The position numbers and the translations under genes were made by a program. A model generated the notes under the pieces. That model was not told where the DNA came from. It was given only the letters and a program-made list of their open reading frames with translations, and ran no database searches. DNA of 64,000 nucleotides from Candidatus Avelusimicrobium pullarium (GTDB lineage: Bacteria; Elusimicrobiota; Elusimicrobia; Elusimicrobiales; Elusimicrobiaceae), in assembly GCA_944323745.1 (NCBI GenBank), contig CALUTQ010000002.1, positions 310,001-374,000 on the forward strand, read 5' to 3'. Of the stretch, positions 22,625-30,662 are shown in pieces (position 1 is the stretch's first letter; every line of letters begins with the position of its first letter).

Positions 22625-25228
22625 TTATTTTTCCAGCTTTTTGAGACGGTTTGCCGCCGTCCGGTTGGCCGGATAATAAAACAATGCATTGTGCAAATAA
22701 TAGGCAGCAGCCTGCACATCTTCCGCCTGCTGTAACAACGAGGCTAAGGCCAAATTGGCCGACAAATTATCCGGCTTTTTGGCAAGCACCGCCTCCAAAA
22801 GTTCCTTGGACTTAATGTCGTTTCCCGTCAAAGCAAAGTAGCGCGCCAGCAAAATAAGGCCGTTGGAATCGGACGGATATTTTTTAACATATTCCTCCAA
22901 CCGGCTGCGCAACTGTTTGAGCTTGTGCTTGGACATTCCCTGCATATTTTGCACCTGGTCATAATAGCCCTGCAGCGTTTGCGCCTGCGTTAAAATTTCC
23001 GGTTTTTCTTCGTCAGAAGCATACAATTTTACCAAACTGCGGCGGATGGACTTGTCCAGCGTGTCAATCGTAAGTGCATTTTTATACACCGTTTTGGCGT
23101 ATTCTTTTTCGCCGTGTTTTAAATAAATGCCTCCCACGGCGTGCCACAAACCGGCGTCATACGGAAACAGCTGCAAGCCTTTTTCCAACAAAGACATTGT
23201 ATCGGCATCGGCATAAATTACGTCTTCCTGCACCAAGGAGGCCAACGTTTCATAAGCGGCTAAATTAAAAGGATCCAAACGCAGGGTTTCGCGCAAATAA
23301 CGCACGGCTTTGGCGTGGTCGTTTTCCCCCAGTGCCGCCAACGCCGCGTGATAATAAACCTGATCATAATAGGCCGCGGCGGACATCGCTTTTTCGTACA
23401 CGGGCAGTGCCTGATCGTATTTTTGTTCGGACAGTAATAAATTGCCCAGGGTAAAGCCGGCCTCCGTATTAGCCGGATAGAGCGAAAACGCCTTGGCAAA
23501 ATCGGCCTGTGCCGCAGCACTGTTTTTACGCGCCAGCTGCTTTTGCCCGCGGAAGAAAAGATACTGGCTGGAAAGCACCGCCCCCTGCCATAAAACAACA
23601 AATACACAACCGCCCAGCAAGGCTAAAGCTACCGTTTTGGTTACAGGGTTGGCCGTAATTTCCACACTGCGTTCTTCGCGCCCGACGCCGCTTACTTCGG
23701 CCCCGACCAGCCACCAAAACACAAAAGCCGGCACCACCGTATGCAGCGAAATATTGAGCATATTGTCGGTCAGCATCGCCAAGATGCCGCAGAACAAGGC
23801 CTGCAGTAATTGTTTTTTATCCCCCTCTTTTTTGCGGGCGGCAAAATCGTGCACTTCCAAAAACAGCACCATAAACATAAACAGAAAAAGCCCCAACCCC
23901 ACAATGCCGCCTTGCGCCAACTGAAAGAAAAACTCGTTATGCGGCGACTGGGTAAGCGTTTTTAATTCGCGTAAATTGGGATGTTCCAGCAGGGTTTTTG
24001 GCTGCGTGCGGGCAAACGAAGTTTGAAAATTGCCCAGCCCGGCCCCCATCACGGGGCGGTTTAAAAAGATGTCTTTGGATACATTCCACATCAAAAGACG
24101 CTGGTGCAGCGACGGAAAAATTTGTTTCCGCGGCACCTGCAGCGTAAAAGAGGAAGGCGTCACTTTGCTTATTTCACCCACCCGCTGTTCCAAAGCGGGG
24201 CGCGTGCTTTGCACAAACACCGGCAAATACGACACCGCCACCCCCAACACCACCAGCCAAAACACGCGGGCCTTGCGCTGCAAAATAAGCGCGCGCAACG
24301 TGCCGAACATCCACATCATCAGCAGGCCCACCAGGGCCGCTATCCAGCACGAACGGCACAGCCCCGACGACAAATAAAACAAATACACCAACACCAAAAA
24401 GCCGTATACACCAATGTCTTTACGGCTGGAAGCGCGCATATAATACACCAAAAGCGCCGGCAAAAGCATTACCACAAACGAAGACAAAAAGTTGGGGTTG
24501 CCAAACGTGGAAAAGGCCTTGCTGGCAAATTGCTGCATATCAAACGGCCACAAAATATCCAACCCGAAACTTTGAAACACCCCGTACATACACGCCAGTG
24601 CGCACGCCACAAAACTGAGCACCAGCACGTTTTCCTGCGTCAGTTTACGCAGCACGCGCATTCCCAGCCACAGCCCGACGCCCCACAAAATAATGCCGTA
24701 TATGTCAAACACGCAGGCAAAAAAGCTGTCCCCCGGCAGCGAAGTTTTAAGCAAAGGCAGCAGCAGCCACAAGGCTCCCCAGGCGATAAAAAGCAAAATA
24801 TAATTGGTTTTGCTTTCTATCACGCCGCTGAACACCACATTTTTGCTGATGACATAAGCCCCCAGCGCCACCACCAAAAGCAGGGTGCCGAAGTCCAACA
24901 TATTAAAAAACAACGTCTGACGCATATACTGCGGGGCGGCCGACACGGCCGAAAGCCAGCTGACCACACAGGCAAAGATGTAAATCAAAAAAGCCAAGTC
25001 AAAAAACGTGCGCGTAAAGTTAATGTGTCCCGCACGCAAAAAGCGAATGGCCGAAGCGCCGTACATCGCCGCCAGCAGCACATAAAGCAACACGCTTTGC
25101 ACGGTAAAAGGGTTGCGGGTCAAACCGGTAAAAAACAACAGAGGTACCGCCAGAAAACAGGCAGAAAGTAACAAACGCATTACTTTGACGTATTTGCCTT
25201 CGGCGGAAGATTTGGTAACAGGAAACAT
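22625..25228 (-). CDS. O-antigen-ligase-like membrane protein with C-terminal TPRs
   Basis: 867 aa. About twelve membrane helices cover residues 20-550 and carry Wzy_C/WaaL-type marks: FGNPNFLSSFVVMLLPAL, HQRLLMWNVSKDIF followed by MGAGLGNFQ, and SPHNEFFFQLAQGGIVG. These proteins transfer lipid-linked sugars onto lipid A core or, in PglL/PilO-type members, onto pilins. Residues ~570-860 form about seven TPR-like repeats (AGFTLGNLLLSEQKYDQALP, YYHAALAALGENDHAKAVRY). Position next to the pilus operon makes a pilin O-glycosyltransferase possible; an LPS ligase or polymerase is equally possible. The ATG at 25228 has GGAG six bases upstream; an upstream TTG was rejected. Confidence 0.75.
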   Translation of the reverse strand: MFPVTKSSAEGKYVKVMRLLLSACFLAVPLLFFTGLTRNPFTVQSVLLYVLLAAMYGASAIRFLRAGHINFTRTFFDLAFLIYIFACVVSWLSAVSAAPQYMRQTLFFNMLDFGTLLLVVALGAYVISKNVVFSGVIESKTNYILLFIAWGALWLLLPLLKTSLPGDSFFACVFDIYGIILWGVGLWLGMRVLRKLTQENVLVLSFVACALACMYGVFQSFGLDILWPFDMQQFASKAFSTFGNPNFLSSFVVMLLPALLVYYMRASSRKDIGVYGFLVLVYLFYLSSGLCRSCWIAALVGLLMMWMFGTLRALILQRKARVFWLVVLGVAVSYLPVFVQSTRPALEQRVGEISKVTPSSFTLQVPRKQIFPSLHQRLLMWNVSKDIFLNRPVMGAGLGNFQTSFARTQPKTLLEHPNLRELKTLTQSPHNEFFFQLAQGGIVGLGLFLFMFMVLFLEVHDFAARKKEGDKKQLLQALFCGILAMLTDNMLNISLHTVVPAFVFWWLVGAEVSGVGREERSVEITANPVTKTVALALLGGCVFVVLWQGAVLSSQYLFFRGQKQLARKNSAAAQADFAKAFSLYPANTEAGFTLGNLLLSEQKYDQALPVYEKAMSAAAYYDQVYYHAALAALGENDHAKAVRYLRETLRLDPFNLAAYETLASLVQEDVIYADADTMSLLEKGLQLFPYDAGLWHAVGGIYLKHGEKEYAKTVYKNALTIDTLDKSIRRSLVKLYASDEEKPEILTQAQTLQGYYDQVQNMQGMSKHKLKQLRSRLEEYVKKYPSDSNGLILLARYFALTGNDIKSKELLEAVLAKKPDNLSANLALASLLQQAEDVQAAAYYLHNALFYYPANRTAANRLKKLEK

Positions 25229-25312
25229 TTCAGGCTCCAATAAAATATAATCGTTTATATTTTAGTTTTTTTCACGTTTCCGTCAAAGTTTTTTTTAAAT
25301 TATTTGAGCCAT

Positions 25313-25338
25313 AAAAAACCCCGCTGCATACAGCGGGG
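25313..25338 (-). terminator. Intrinsic terminator after DUF885 gene
   Basis: On the minus strand an 8-bp stem CCCCGCTG/CAGCGGGG with a 4-nt loop, followed at once by TTTTTT. It lies just past the stop of the 25366-27333 gene. Confidence 0.9.
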
Positions 25339-25365
25339 TCGGGCAAAGCTAAGAAAGAAGAAACC

Positions 25366-27333
25366 TCAGTTTAAATAAAACGGCGTATTTAACGCCTGCG
25401 TCAGGTTGTTCTTTTCCATTGTGTAGGCGTTTTCCATTTCCGCTTCCAGCCGGTAGGGCGGAATATCCCCCAAGGCCATTACTTTGGCGTGGAAGTCAGA
25501 CAAAGAAAACTTTTTGCCTTGTTTCTTTTGATATTTGGCGCGCAAATCTTTCAGCGCCTTATATCCGTAAATATAACTGACGGCTTCGCCGGGTTGGCGG
25601 GCAATGTCTTTAAGCATCGTTTGGGCCTGCTGTTCTGCAAAGCCGTTTTCTTGCGTTAAAAAGGCATAGGCATCATTATAGGTAAACTCTTGCGTATGCA
25701 ATTTAAAGTCCACCAAAGCCTGTGCCGCACGCACGTAATCGGCCCACGCCAAATAAAGCAGTTCTTCGTCGGTAATAATATAGCCGCGTTCGCTGGCTAA
25801 ATGCTGGGCGTACACTTCCCACCCGTTGCGCAGCGTCGGCACGGGGTACATCTTGCGGAACGAAGACAATGTTTTGCCGTTATAAGCGGAACGATAGTAC
25901 AACCCCGGCACCAACTGGCCGGCCAGCAGCAATTTAAGCGTAGGACCGTTAAAATCGCGGTTGAGCATTTCCTGACGGGTCAGTTCATTGCCGGAAGGCA
26001 GGCGCAGAAAAAGGTCGTTGGTGGGGTTGGTCTGCGTGCCGAAAGGCGGCAGGAACATATATGCGCGGGTATAGGCGTAATAGTCCGGCATTTTATAGAT
26101 AACAAAGTCCACGTCCGACGTAGGCAGCGTATCGTCCTGCGCAAAGAATTTGGCCAAATTGGCCGCTTCTTCCGACAAAGTTTTAATAAAATCCTGCTGG
26201 CGGATGTTGTTGGTCAGCAAGCGCTGCGTTACACTGTAAAACTCATCGGCGCGCACCAGCGGGGCATTTTTATCTTTCTTTTTCTTTTCCGGTTTAGTCG
26301 GCTGCTGCGCTTCATTTTCGGCCGCGGGCTGACCTTCTTCTGCCACCGGTTCAATGGAACTGACGGTTACGCCTTCGGTAGCTTCTTCGCCGGGGACTTG
26401 GATGTTTTGCAGTACGGTTTCGGCTTCCTGCGCCGCCACCGGCAAGGCAAACATCTCCAGCGCTTGGGCCAAATTCTTTTGGGCGGTGCGGAAATTTTCC
26501 GTCAGTATTTTTTCAATTTTTCTGGGTTTTTCGTCAATAAAATAACGGTTATTTAACACAAACTGGTAATCTTCTTCTCCCAAACGGAAATCCTGCTGGG
26601 TGTTTTCCTGTGCCAACGATTTAAACAATTCAAACATTTTTCTTACCGCTTCTTTGGAAGCGCGCGCATCGGCACGCACCTGCGTGCGGCTTACATCGTC
26701 CTGCGCACGGGCCGCCAAATATTGGGGCACGGTATCAAAGGCCAAATAAGCATAATAGGCGTCTTCCATCGCCAGCTGCGTTAAAAAAGCAGGCGGCGTG
26801 GTCAGGTTTTCTTCGGCTTGCTCGGCCACCCCTTTCAAGGCACGCATACGGGCCGCCAAATCGCGGTCCTGCAAATCCTGATAGTTCAGGGTTTTCATCG
26901 TTAAATCATACACCGAAGAAAACGCCTGCGCGTAAAGCAGCGGGTCCAACGCCGTACGGTTGCGTTCCAAATTCCATTTATCCATTGCCAAACGCCCCTG
27001 CAGCACATCGTAATCGGTTTGTTTGGGTTCGGAAAGATTTTTTTGCCGCACTTCCGCCAAACTTTCCTGCACAATGCCCAGTGCGCGCAGGGCCTGGGCG
27101 TCGCGCTCGGCGTCACGCCGGTCCAATTTATTGTCTGCCGATTCAAACCCTATCCGCGTGGCAAACTCAGGGAAGAAAGACAGCTGCATCGCCGAATAAC
27201 GGTTGCTTACTTCCGTCAGGGCATTATCTTCCATAATCGCGTCTATATTGTCAAAGCCGGAAAAGTCCGCCGCTTGGGCCGCCGGAGACAAAAAGAGTGA
27301 AGCACTTAAAAGTACACAAAGCAGTTTTTTCAT
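25366..27333 (-). CDS. DUF885 family secreted protein, probable pseudoenzyme
   Basis: 655 aa with a signal peptide (MKKLLCVLLSASLFLSPAAQA). The mostly helical body resembles DUF885 proteins, including NGWEVYAQHLASERGY (family form EGW..Y...L..E.G) and a C-terminal YIYGYKALKDLR segment. DUF885 members normally carry a metal-binding HExxPGHH motif. Here the aligned segment (coded at 25894-25923) reads AGQLVPGLYY, so both His positions and the Glu are gone. An insert around residues 345-400 is acidic then Lys-rich (PTKPEKKKKDKN). It is probably periplasmic and non-catalytic. The ATG at 27333 was chosen for the signal peptide and GAGG site; it ends at a strong terminator. Confidence 0.72.
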   Translation of the reverse strand: MKKLLCVLLSASLFLSPAAQAADFSGFDNIDAIMEDNALTEVSNRYSAMQLSFFPEFATRIGFESADNKLDRRDAERDAQALRALGIVQESLAEVRQKNLSEPKQTDYDVLQGRLAMDKWNLERNRTALDPLLYAQAFSSVYDLTMKTLNYQDLQDRDLAARMRALKGVAEQAEENLTTPPAFLTQLAMEDAYYAYLAFDTVPQYLAARAQDDVSRTQVRADARASKEAVRKMFELFKSLAQENTQQDFRLGEEDYQFVLNNRYFIDEKPRKIEKILTENFRTAQKNLAQALEMFALPVAAQEAETVLQNIQVPGEEATEGVTVSSIEPVAEEGQPAAENEAQQPTKPEKKKKDKNAPLVRADEFYSVTQRLLTNNIRQQDFIKTLSEEAANLAKFFAQDDTLPTSDVDFVIYKMPDYYAYTRAYMFLPPFGTQTNPTNDLFLRLPSGNELTRQEMLNRDFNGPTLKLLLAGQLVPGLYYRSAYNGKTLSSFRKMYPVPTLRNGWEVYAQHLASERGYIITDEELLYLAWADYVRAAQALVDFKLHTQEFTYNDAYAFLTQENGFAEQQAQTMLKDIARQPGEAVSYIYGYKALKDLRAKYQKKQGKKFSLSDFHAKVMALGDIPPYRLEAEMENAYTMEKNNLTQALNTPFYLN

Positions 27334-27504
27334 TCCGTACCTCTTACTTAAAATATTTTGACACCTTATTATATCTAATTTTGCGTCTAACGCAATGTTT
27401 TTCAAAAAAACGATTCTTTTGCCGCAAAGACGGAAATATGATAAAATAAATTTATCAGGCAGCGCCCGGGCCCTTCAACAGCCCAACTGCCGCTCTTTTT
27501 TTGC

Positions 27505-27510
27505 TATAAT
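27505..27510 (+). promoter_or_regulatory. -10 element upstream of the tRNA pair
   Basis: TATAAT preceded by TTTGC, 17 bp before the first base of tRNA-Lys. No good -35 hexamer is seen at 16-18 bp, so it appears to be an extended -10 promoter. It may serve both tRNAs and the downstream tig gene. Confidence 0.65.
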
Positions 27511-27527
27511 CTTCTTATCCCGATTTA

Positions 27528-27600
27528 GGGCCATTAGCTCAGCTGGTAGAGCAGACGCCTCTTAAGCGTAAGGTCGTGAGTTCGAGCCTCACATGGCCCA
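27528..27600 (+). tRNA. tRNA-Lys(CUU)
   Basis: A 73-nt cloverleaf. Acceptor GGGCCAT pairs with ATGGCCC and the D-arm is GCTC...GAGC. The anticodon loop CTCTTAA carries CUU, and the T-arm GTGAG/CTCAC encloses TTCGAGC. The discriminator is A and CCA is not encoded. Confidence 0.95.
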
Positions 27601-27617
27601 TTTTTTACGACAAAATA

Positions 27618-27699
27618 GGACGGATGGCGGAATCGGCAGACGCGCACGCCTTAGGAGCGTGTGGGGTAACCCTTGAGGGTTCAAGTCCCTCTCCGTCCA
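27618..27699 (+). tRNA. tRNA-Leu(UAG)
   Basis: An 82-nt class II tRNA. Acceptor GGACGGA pairs with TCCGTCC. The anticodon stem CACGC/GCGTG has loop CTTAGGA (anticodon UAG). The long variable arm is built on GGGTAACCC and the T-arm on GAGGG/CCCTC. Discriminator A, no encoded CCA. It starts 17 bp after tRNA-Lys. Confidence 0.93.
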
Positions 27700-27720
27700 G
27701 TTATTTTAAGGAGCAGAAAA

Positions 27721-29010
27721 ATGTCCATTTTCAAAACCGCAACGGCGGAAGAAGTAAAAACCAAACAACTAAATAAAGAAGGCTGCCGCGTCAACCTCAG
27801 CGTAGAAGCATCGGCCGGCTTGATTACCAAAGCCTTTCAAAACGCCGCCGTGCAAGTGCAGTCCCGCGCGCAGATGCAAGGCTTCCGCGCCGGAAAAGTT
27901 CCCCTTGATTTAGTCAAACAAAATTTTGCCGGCCACATTAAAGAACGCGCCCTGGACTTGGCCCTCAAAAGCGCCATTGCCGCCGCATTGGAACAAGCCA
28001 AACTCAACGCCGTTACCGTGCCGTCTTTAACTAAAGCCGATTTTGCCGCCTTTAACGACGGGCAGGCTTTTTCTTTTGAACTGGCCGTGGACGTGGCCCC
28101 CGAATTTGACGTAAAAGACTACAAAGGCATTCCCGTAACCAAAAAGGCCGAAACCGCCACGGAAGAAGAAGTAAAAGACCAGCTGGAGCGCATTTTGCAG
28201 GCCAATGCCCGCTTGGAAAGCGCACCGGAAGGCACCGTGATTGACGACAAAGTATACGCCGTGGTGCAATACAAAGGCAAACGCAACGGAACGGAAGACT
28301 ATAAACTCAGCGCCGACAGCGAACTGATTGATATGGCCGCCCCGCAAACGATGCCGGAACTGGCCAAAGCCGTGCTGGGGATGAAAAAAGGCGAAAGCAA
28401 AGATTTTGAAGTTAAAGAAGGAAACGATACGCTTTCTTTCCACGTAACGGTAGACGACATCAAAAACAAAATCGTGCCGAATTTGGACGATTCCTTTGCC
28501 AAAGATATGGGCTTTGACACGCTGGACCAGCTGAAACAGCGCGTGCAGGAAGGCCTCAACGCCGAAGCCAAAGAAAACTCCGCCCGCGATTTTGTAAACC
28601 AGATTGAAAACCATCTGGTCAAAATGAACAATTTTGCCCTGCCCGAAACCTTGGTGCAGGAATATACGGATCAGTCTTTAAACAACTTTGTGCGCAACGT
28701 CACCCAACTCAAGCCCGAGCAACTTTCCGACGAACAGCGCAAAAGTTTTGAAGAACGCATCCGCCCCACGGTAGAAAAAGACTTGCGCATCGGCTACATC
28801 ATTCACGCCATTGCCAAGAAAGAAAACTTGGAAGCCACGCAGGCCGACTGGCAGGCCGAGCTGGACAAAAGCCTGACCGCCAACGCCAAAACCAAGGAAG
28901 ACGAAAAAAAGATCCGCGCTTTCTTTGAAGAACGCAAGGACCACATCCTGGCCACTTTAAACGAACGCAAGGTGTTTGACTTCCTAAAAAAAGAAGCGGT
29001 TGTAAAATAA
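27721..29010 (+). CDS. tig: Trigger factor, ribosome-associated chaperone
   Basis: 429 aa. The N-terminal ribosome-binding domain has FRAGKVPLDLVKQNF in place of the usual GFRKGKVP signature. The FKBP-like middle domain (residues ~160-240) has VDDKVYAVVQYKGK and TLSFHVTVDDIKNKIVPNLDDSFAKD. A long helical C-terminal domain ends the protein. It binds nascent chains at the ribosome exit and has prolyl isomerase activity. ATG at 27721 has AAGGAG upstream. It follows the tRNA-Leu by 21 bp and may share its transcript. Ends at a hairpin series with a terminator at 29149. Confidence 0.94.
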   Translation: MSIFKTATAEEVKTKQLNKEGCRVNLSVEASAGLITKAFQNAAVQVQSRAQMQGFRAGKVPLDLVKQNFAGHIKERALDLALKSAIAAALEQAKLNAVTVPSLTKADFAAFNDGQAFSFELAVDVAPEFDVKDYKGIPVTKKAETATEEEVKDQLERILQANARLESAPEGTVIDDKVYAVVQYKGKRNGTEDYKLSADSELIDMAAPQTMPELAKAVLGMKKGESKDFEVKEGNDTLSFHVTVDDIKNKIVPNLDDSFAKDMGFDTLDQLKQRVQEGLNAEAKENSARDFVNQIENHLVKMNNFALPETLVQEYTDQSLNNFVRNVTQLKPEQLSDEQRKSFEERIRPTVEKDLRIGYIIHAIAKKENLEATQADWQAELDKSLTANAKTKEDEKKIRAFFEERKDHILATLNERKVFDFLKKEAVVK

Positions 29011-29032
29011 ACCTTAAAATGATATGCTTTCT

Positions 29033-29054
29033 GTCCCGCGTCAAGACGCGGGAC
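29033..29054 (+). other. 10-bp hairpin after tig
   Basis: Perfect stem GTCCCGCGTC/GACGCGGGAC with a 2-base centre, 22 bp past the tig stop. No T-run follows. A second, smaller hairpin (GCCCC/GGGGC) is at 29063-29079. Probably 3' mRNA protection. Confidence 0.6.
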
Positions 29055-29148
29055 GGAGATTTGCCCCCTCAAACGGGGCTAAAACAATTTGCCGCAAGGC
29101 AATTAAACTTCTTGTTTTAGTGTTCTAAGACAATTAGTTTAACCTCAA

Positions 29149-29187
29149 GGGCGGGCCATTCACGGGGCCCGCCCTCTTTATTGTTTT
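29149..29187 (+). terminator. Terminator of the tRNA-tig unit
   Basis: A 9-bp stem GGGCGGGCC/GGCCCGCCC followed by TCTTTATTGTTTT. It lies between tig and the convergent pilin gene at 29201. Confidence 0.8.
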
Positions 29188-29200
29188 GAGAAAGCCGGCT

Positions 29201-29770
29201 TTATTTTAACAGGAAATAATTATTTTCTTCCGTCGCGCCGGCGGAAGCGCAGAGGCTTTTTACGTAAGCGTCGTTATGGTAAGCACAGCGAATGCCCCGA
29301 TACGGGGCGTCCAGCCGGATGTCCAAATTCATATCTTTTCCGGACGGATACCAATATACATATATATTCTGCGGGGAGGGCATAAATATTTTAACCGGCT
29401 TTAGCGTGCCTTTTTTCCAGGAAGAAGAAGCTTCGTCATACACAAAACCGGACGGAGCCGAAATATCCAGCTGGTCATACAAGGCCATCTCTCCTGTGCC
29501 GTTGGAAAGCTGATAACGCATATTGGCCTGATATAAGTCCCGCGCGATGAGCAGTATTTCTGCAAAGCGGGCTCTGTCTACCGCTTTGCGGTATTGCGGC
29601 AAAGCCACCGCGGCCAAAATACCCACAATTAACACCACCACCAGCAATTCCACCAAGGTAAACCCTTTGCGTATGGGCAAACCCTTTTCGGAAAAGGGTT
29701 TTAATGCAGCTGCAGTGTCTTTAGACGAGTTTTTTATTTGAAGGAAGGTTTTTTGATAAATTTTGTTCAT
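29201..29770 (-). CDS. Type IV pilin with long leader
   Basis: 189 aa if read from the ATG at 29770. The pilin signal is RKG then FTLVELLVVVLIVGILAAVA, with Glu5 and the LPQYRKAVDRARFAE extension common in this window's pilins. The C-terminal part carries a Cys pair (RCAYHND...SLCASAG) likely to form a disulphide. The leader is about 38 residues, far longer than the usual 5-10, and the ATG has no ribosome site. That ATG sits in the loop of a 19-bp inverted repeat. A later TTG just before PIRKGF may be used instead. Start position is therefore uncertain; pilin identity is firm. Confidence 0.75.
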   Translation of the reverse strand: MNKIYQKTFLQIKNSSKDTAAALKPFSEKGLPIRKGFTLVELLVVVLIVGILAAVALPQYRKAVDRARFAEILLIARDLYQANMRYQLSNGTGEMALYDQLDISAPSGFVYDEASSSWKKGTLKPVKIFMPSPQNIYVYWYPSGKDMNLDIRLDAPYRGIRCAYHNDAYVKSLCASAGATEENNYFLLK

Positions 29771-29790
29771 AAACAAAATTTATCAAAAAA
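29749..29790. repeat. 19-bp perfect inverted repeat across pilin start
   Basis: Arms TTTTTTGATAAATTTTGTT and its exact complement enclose a 4-base centre CATA. The centre contains the candidate ATG of the minus-strand pilin. A second hairpin (AAACCCTTTT/AAAAGGGTTT, 29680-29702) follows within the leader. It could block translation when folded or act as a bidirectional terminator, because one side is T-rich on each strand. Confidence 0.85.
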
Positions 29791-29822
29791 AAAAAACAAA
29801 GCAAGCAGACCGTTTTAACGGC

Positions 29823-30566
29823 TTAAAACCAGCCAAAACGCTTCTTTTTGACCGGTTGTGCCTCGGCCAGCATTTGCGGCGTTAAAACGCCCAATACGGC
29901 GCCGTTTTCGTCCGTTACTGGCACCAGCGGCTGGCCTTCGTCAAAAAGTTTTTGAACCGATGCCAGCGGGGCCTGTGCGCTGACGGCTTTTACGTCGCTC
30001 ATTACGGAGCCGGCCGTGCTTTGCGGTGCATAAAAAGCCAACTCCGCCGCGCGGATGCAGCCTTTCAGTTTGCCGTCCCGTCCGGCCACCAAACAGGCGG
30101 CGGGCAACTTTTTGCGCGGCAAAATTTTTAATTTTTCCACGATATCGCTTAATTTCATTTCCGTGCGGAAAAGCACAAAATCGGTGCTCATTTTTCCGCC
30201 GGCACTGGCGGCCGGCCAGGCGGTGCTTTTTTCCAACGCCTGCAGAACCGACGCCGGCAGAAGCGTTTTCATTTTTTCGCGCTGCGCAACGGAAAAGGCC
30301 GCAAACACTTTTCCCCCTTGGCGTAAATCAAGGCGGGAAAGCACGTGCGCCGCCTGACGGGAAGGAAGCCGCCTCAAAATGGCGGCAGCCGCGGCGGGCT
30401 CCATCGGGTTTAGGGCAGACACAATACTTTCGGCTTTCAGCGGCTTTAAAAGAAGCACGGCCTCGTGCGTAGCCAGCCCCCCCAAAGCACGGGCGGCTTG
30501 CTGCGGGGCAGCAGCAATAAATTTTTCCGTTATCCACGGGGTTAAATTAACATTAGGGCCGTTCAT
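29823..30566 (-). CDS. Cytosolic MgtE_N plus CBS-pair protein
   Basis: 247 aa. The N-terminal ~125 residues form the helical MgtE_N superhelix (MEPAAAAAILRRLPSRQAAHVLSRL, on the pattern of MgtE and FliG-like repeats). Residues ~130-235 form a CBS pair with AACLVAGRDGKLKG and PLVPVTDENGAVLGVL. The membrane channel domain of MgtE magnesium transporters is absent, so it cannot transport. It may sense Mg2+ or nucleotide and bind a partner. SD AAGGAA precedes the ATG. It is divergent from the AlbA-domain gene at 30663, sharing a 96-bp AT-rich gap. Confidence 0.75.
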   Translation of the reverse strand: MNGPNVNLTPWITEKFIAAAPQQAARALGGLATHEAVLLLKPLKAESIVSALNPMEPAAAAAILRRLPSRQAAHVLSRLDLRQGGKVFAAFSVAQREKMKTLLPASVLQALEKSTAWPAASAGGKMSTDFVLFRTEMKLSDIVEKLKILPRKKLPAACLVAGRDGKLKGCIRAAELAFYAPQSTAGSVMSDVKAVSAQAPLASVQKLFDEGQPLVPVTDENGAVLGVLTPQMLAEAQPVKKKRFGWF

Positions 30567-30662
30567 CTTTTATTTCCTTATGTATGTAAAAGCAGGCTTT
30601 TAAAACCGGCTGTTTTTATTATAATAAATATTATATGCGCCCTGCGCGGCCAAGGGGGAATT

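Noticed and set aside
24104-25171. A 355-codon plus-strand frame opposite the ligase gene
   Set aside because: Its His/Gln/Lys-rich product is what results from reading the opposite strand of a membrane-protein gene; the ligase frame has clear family motifs.
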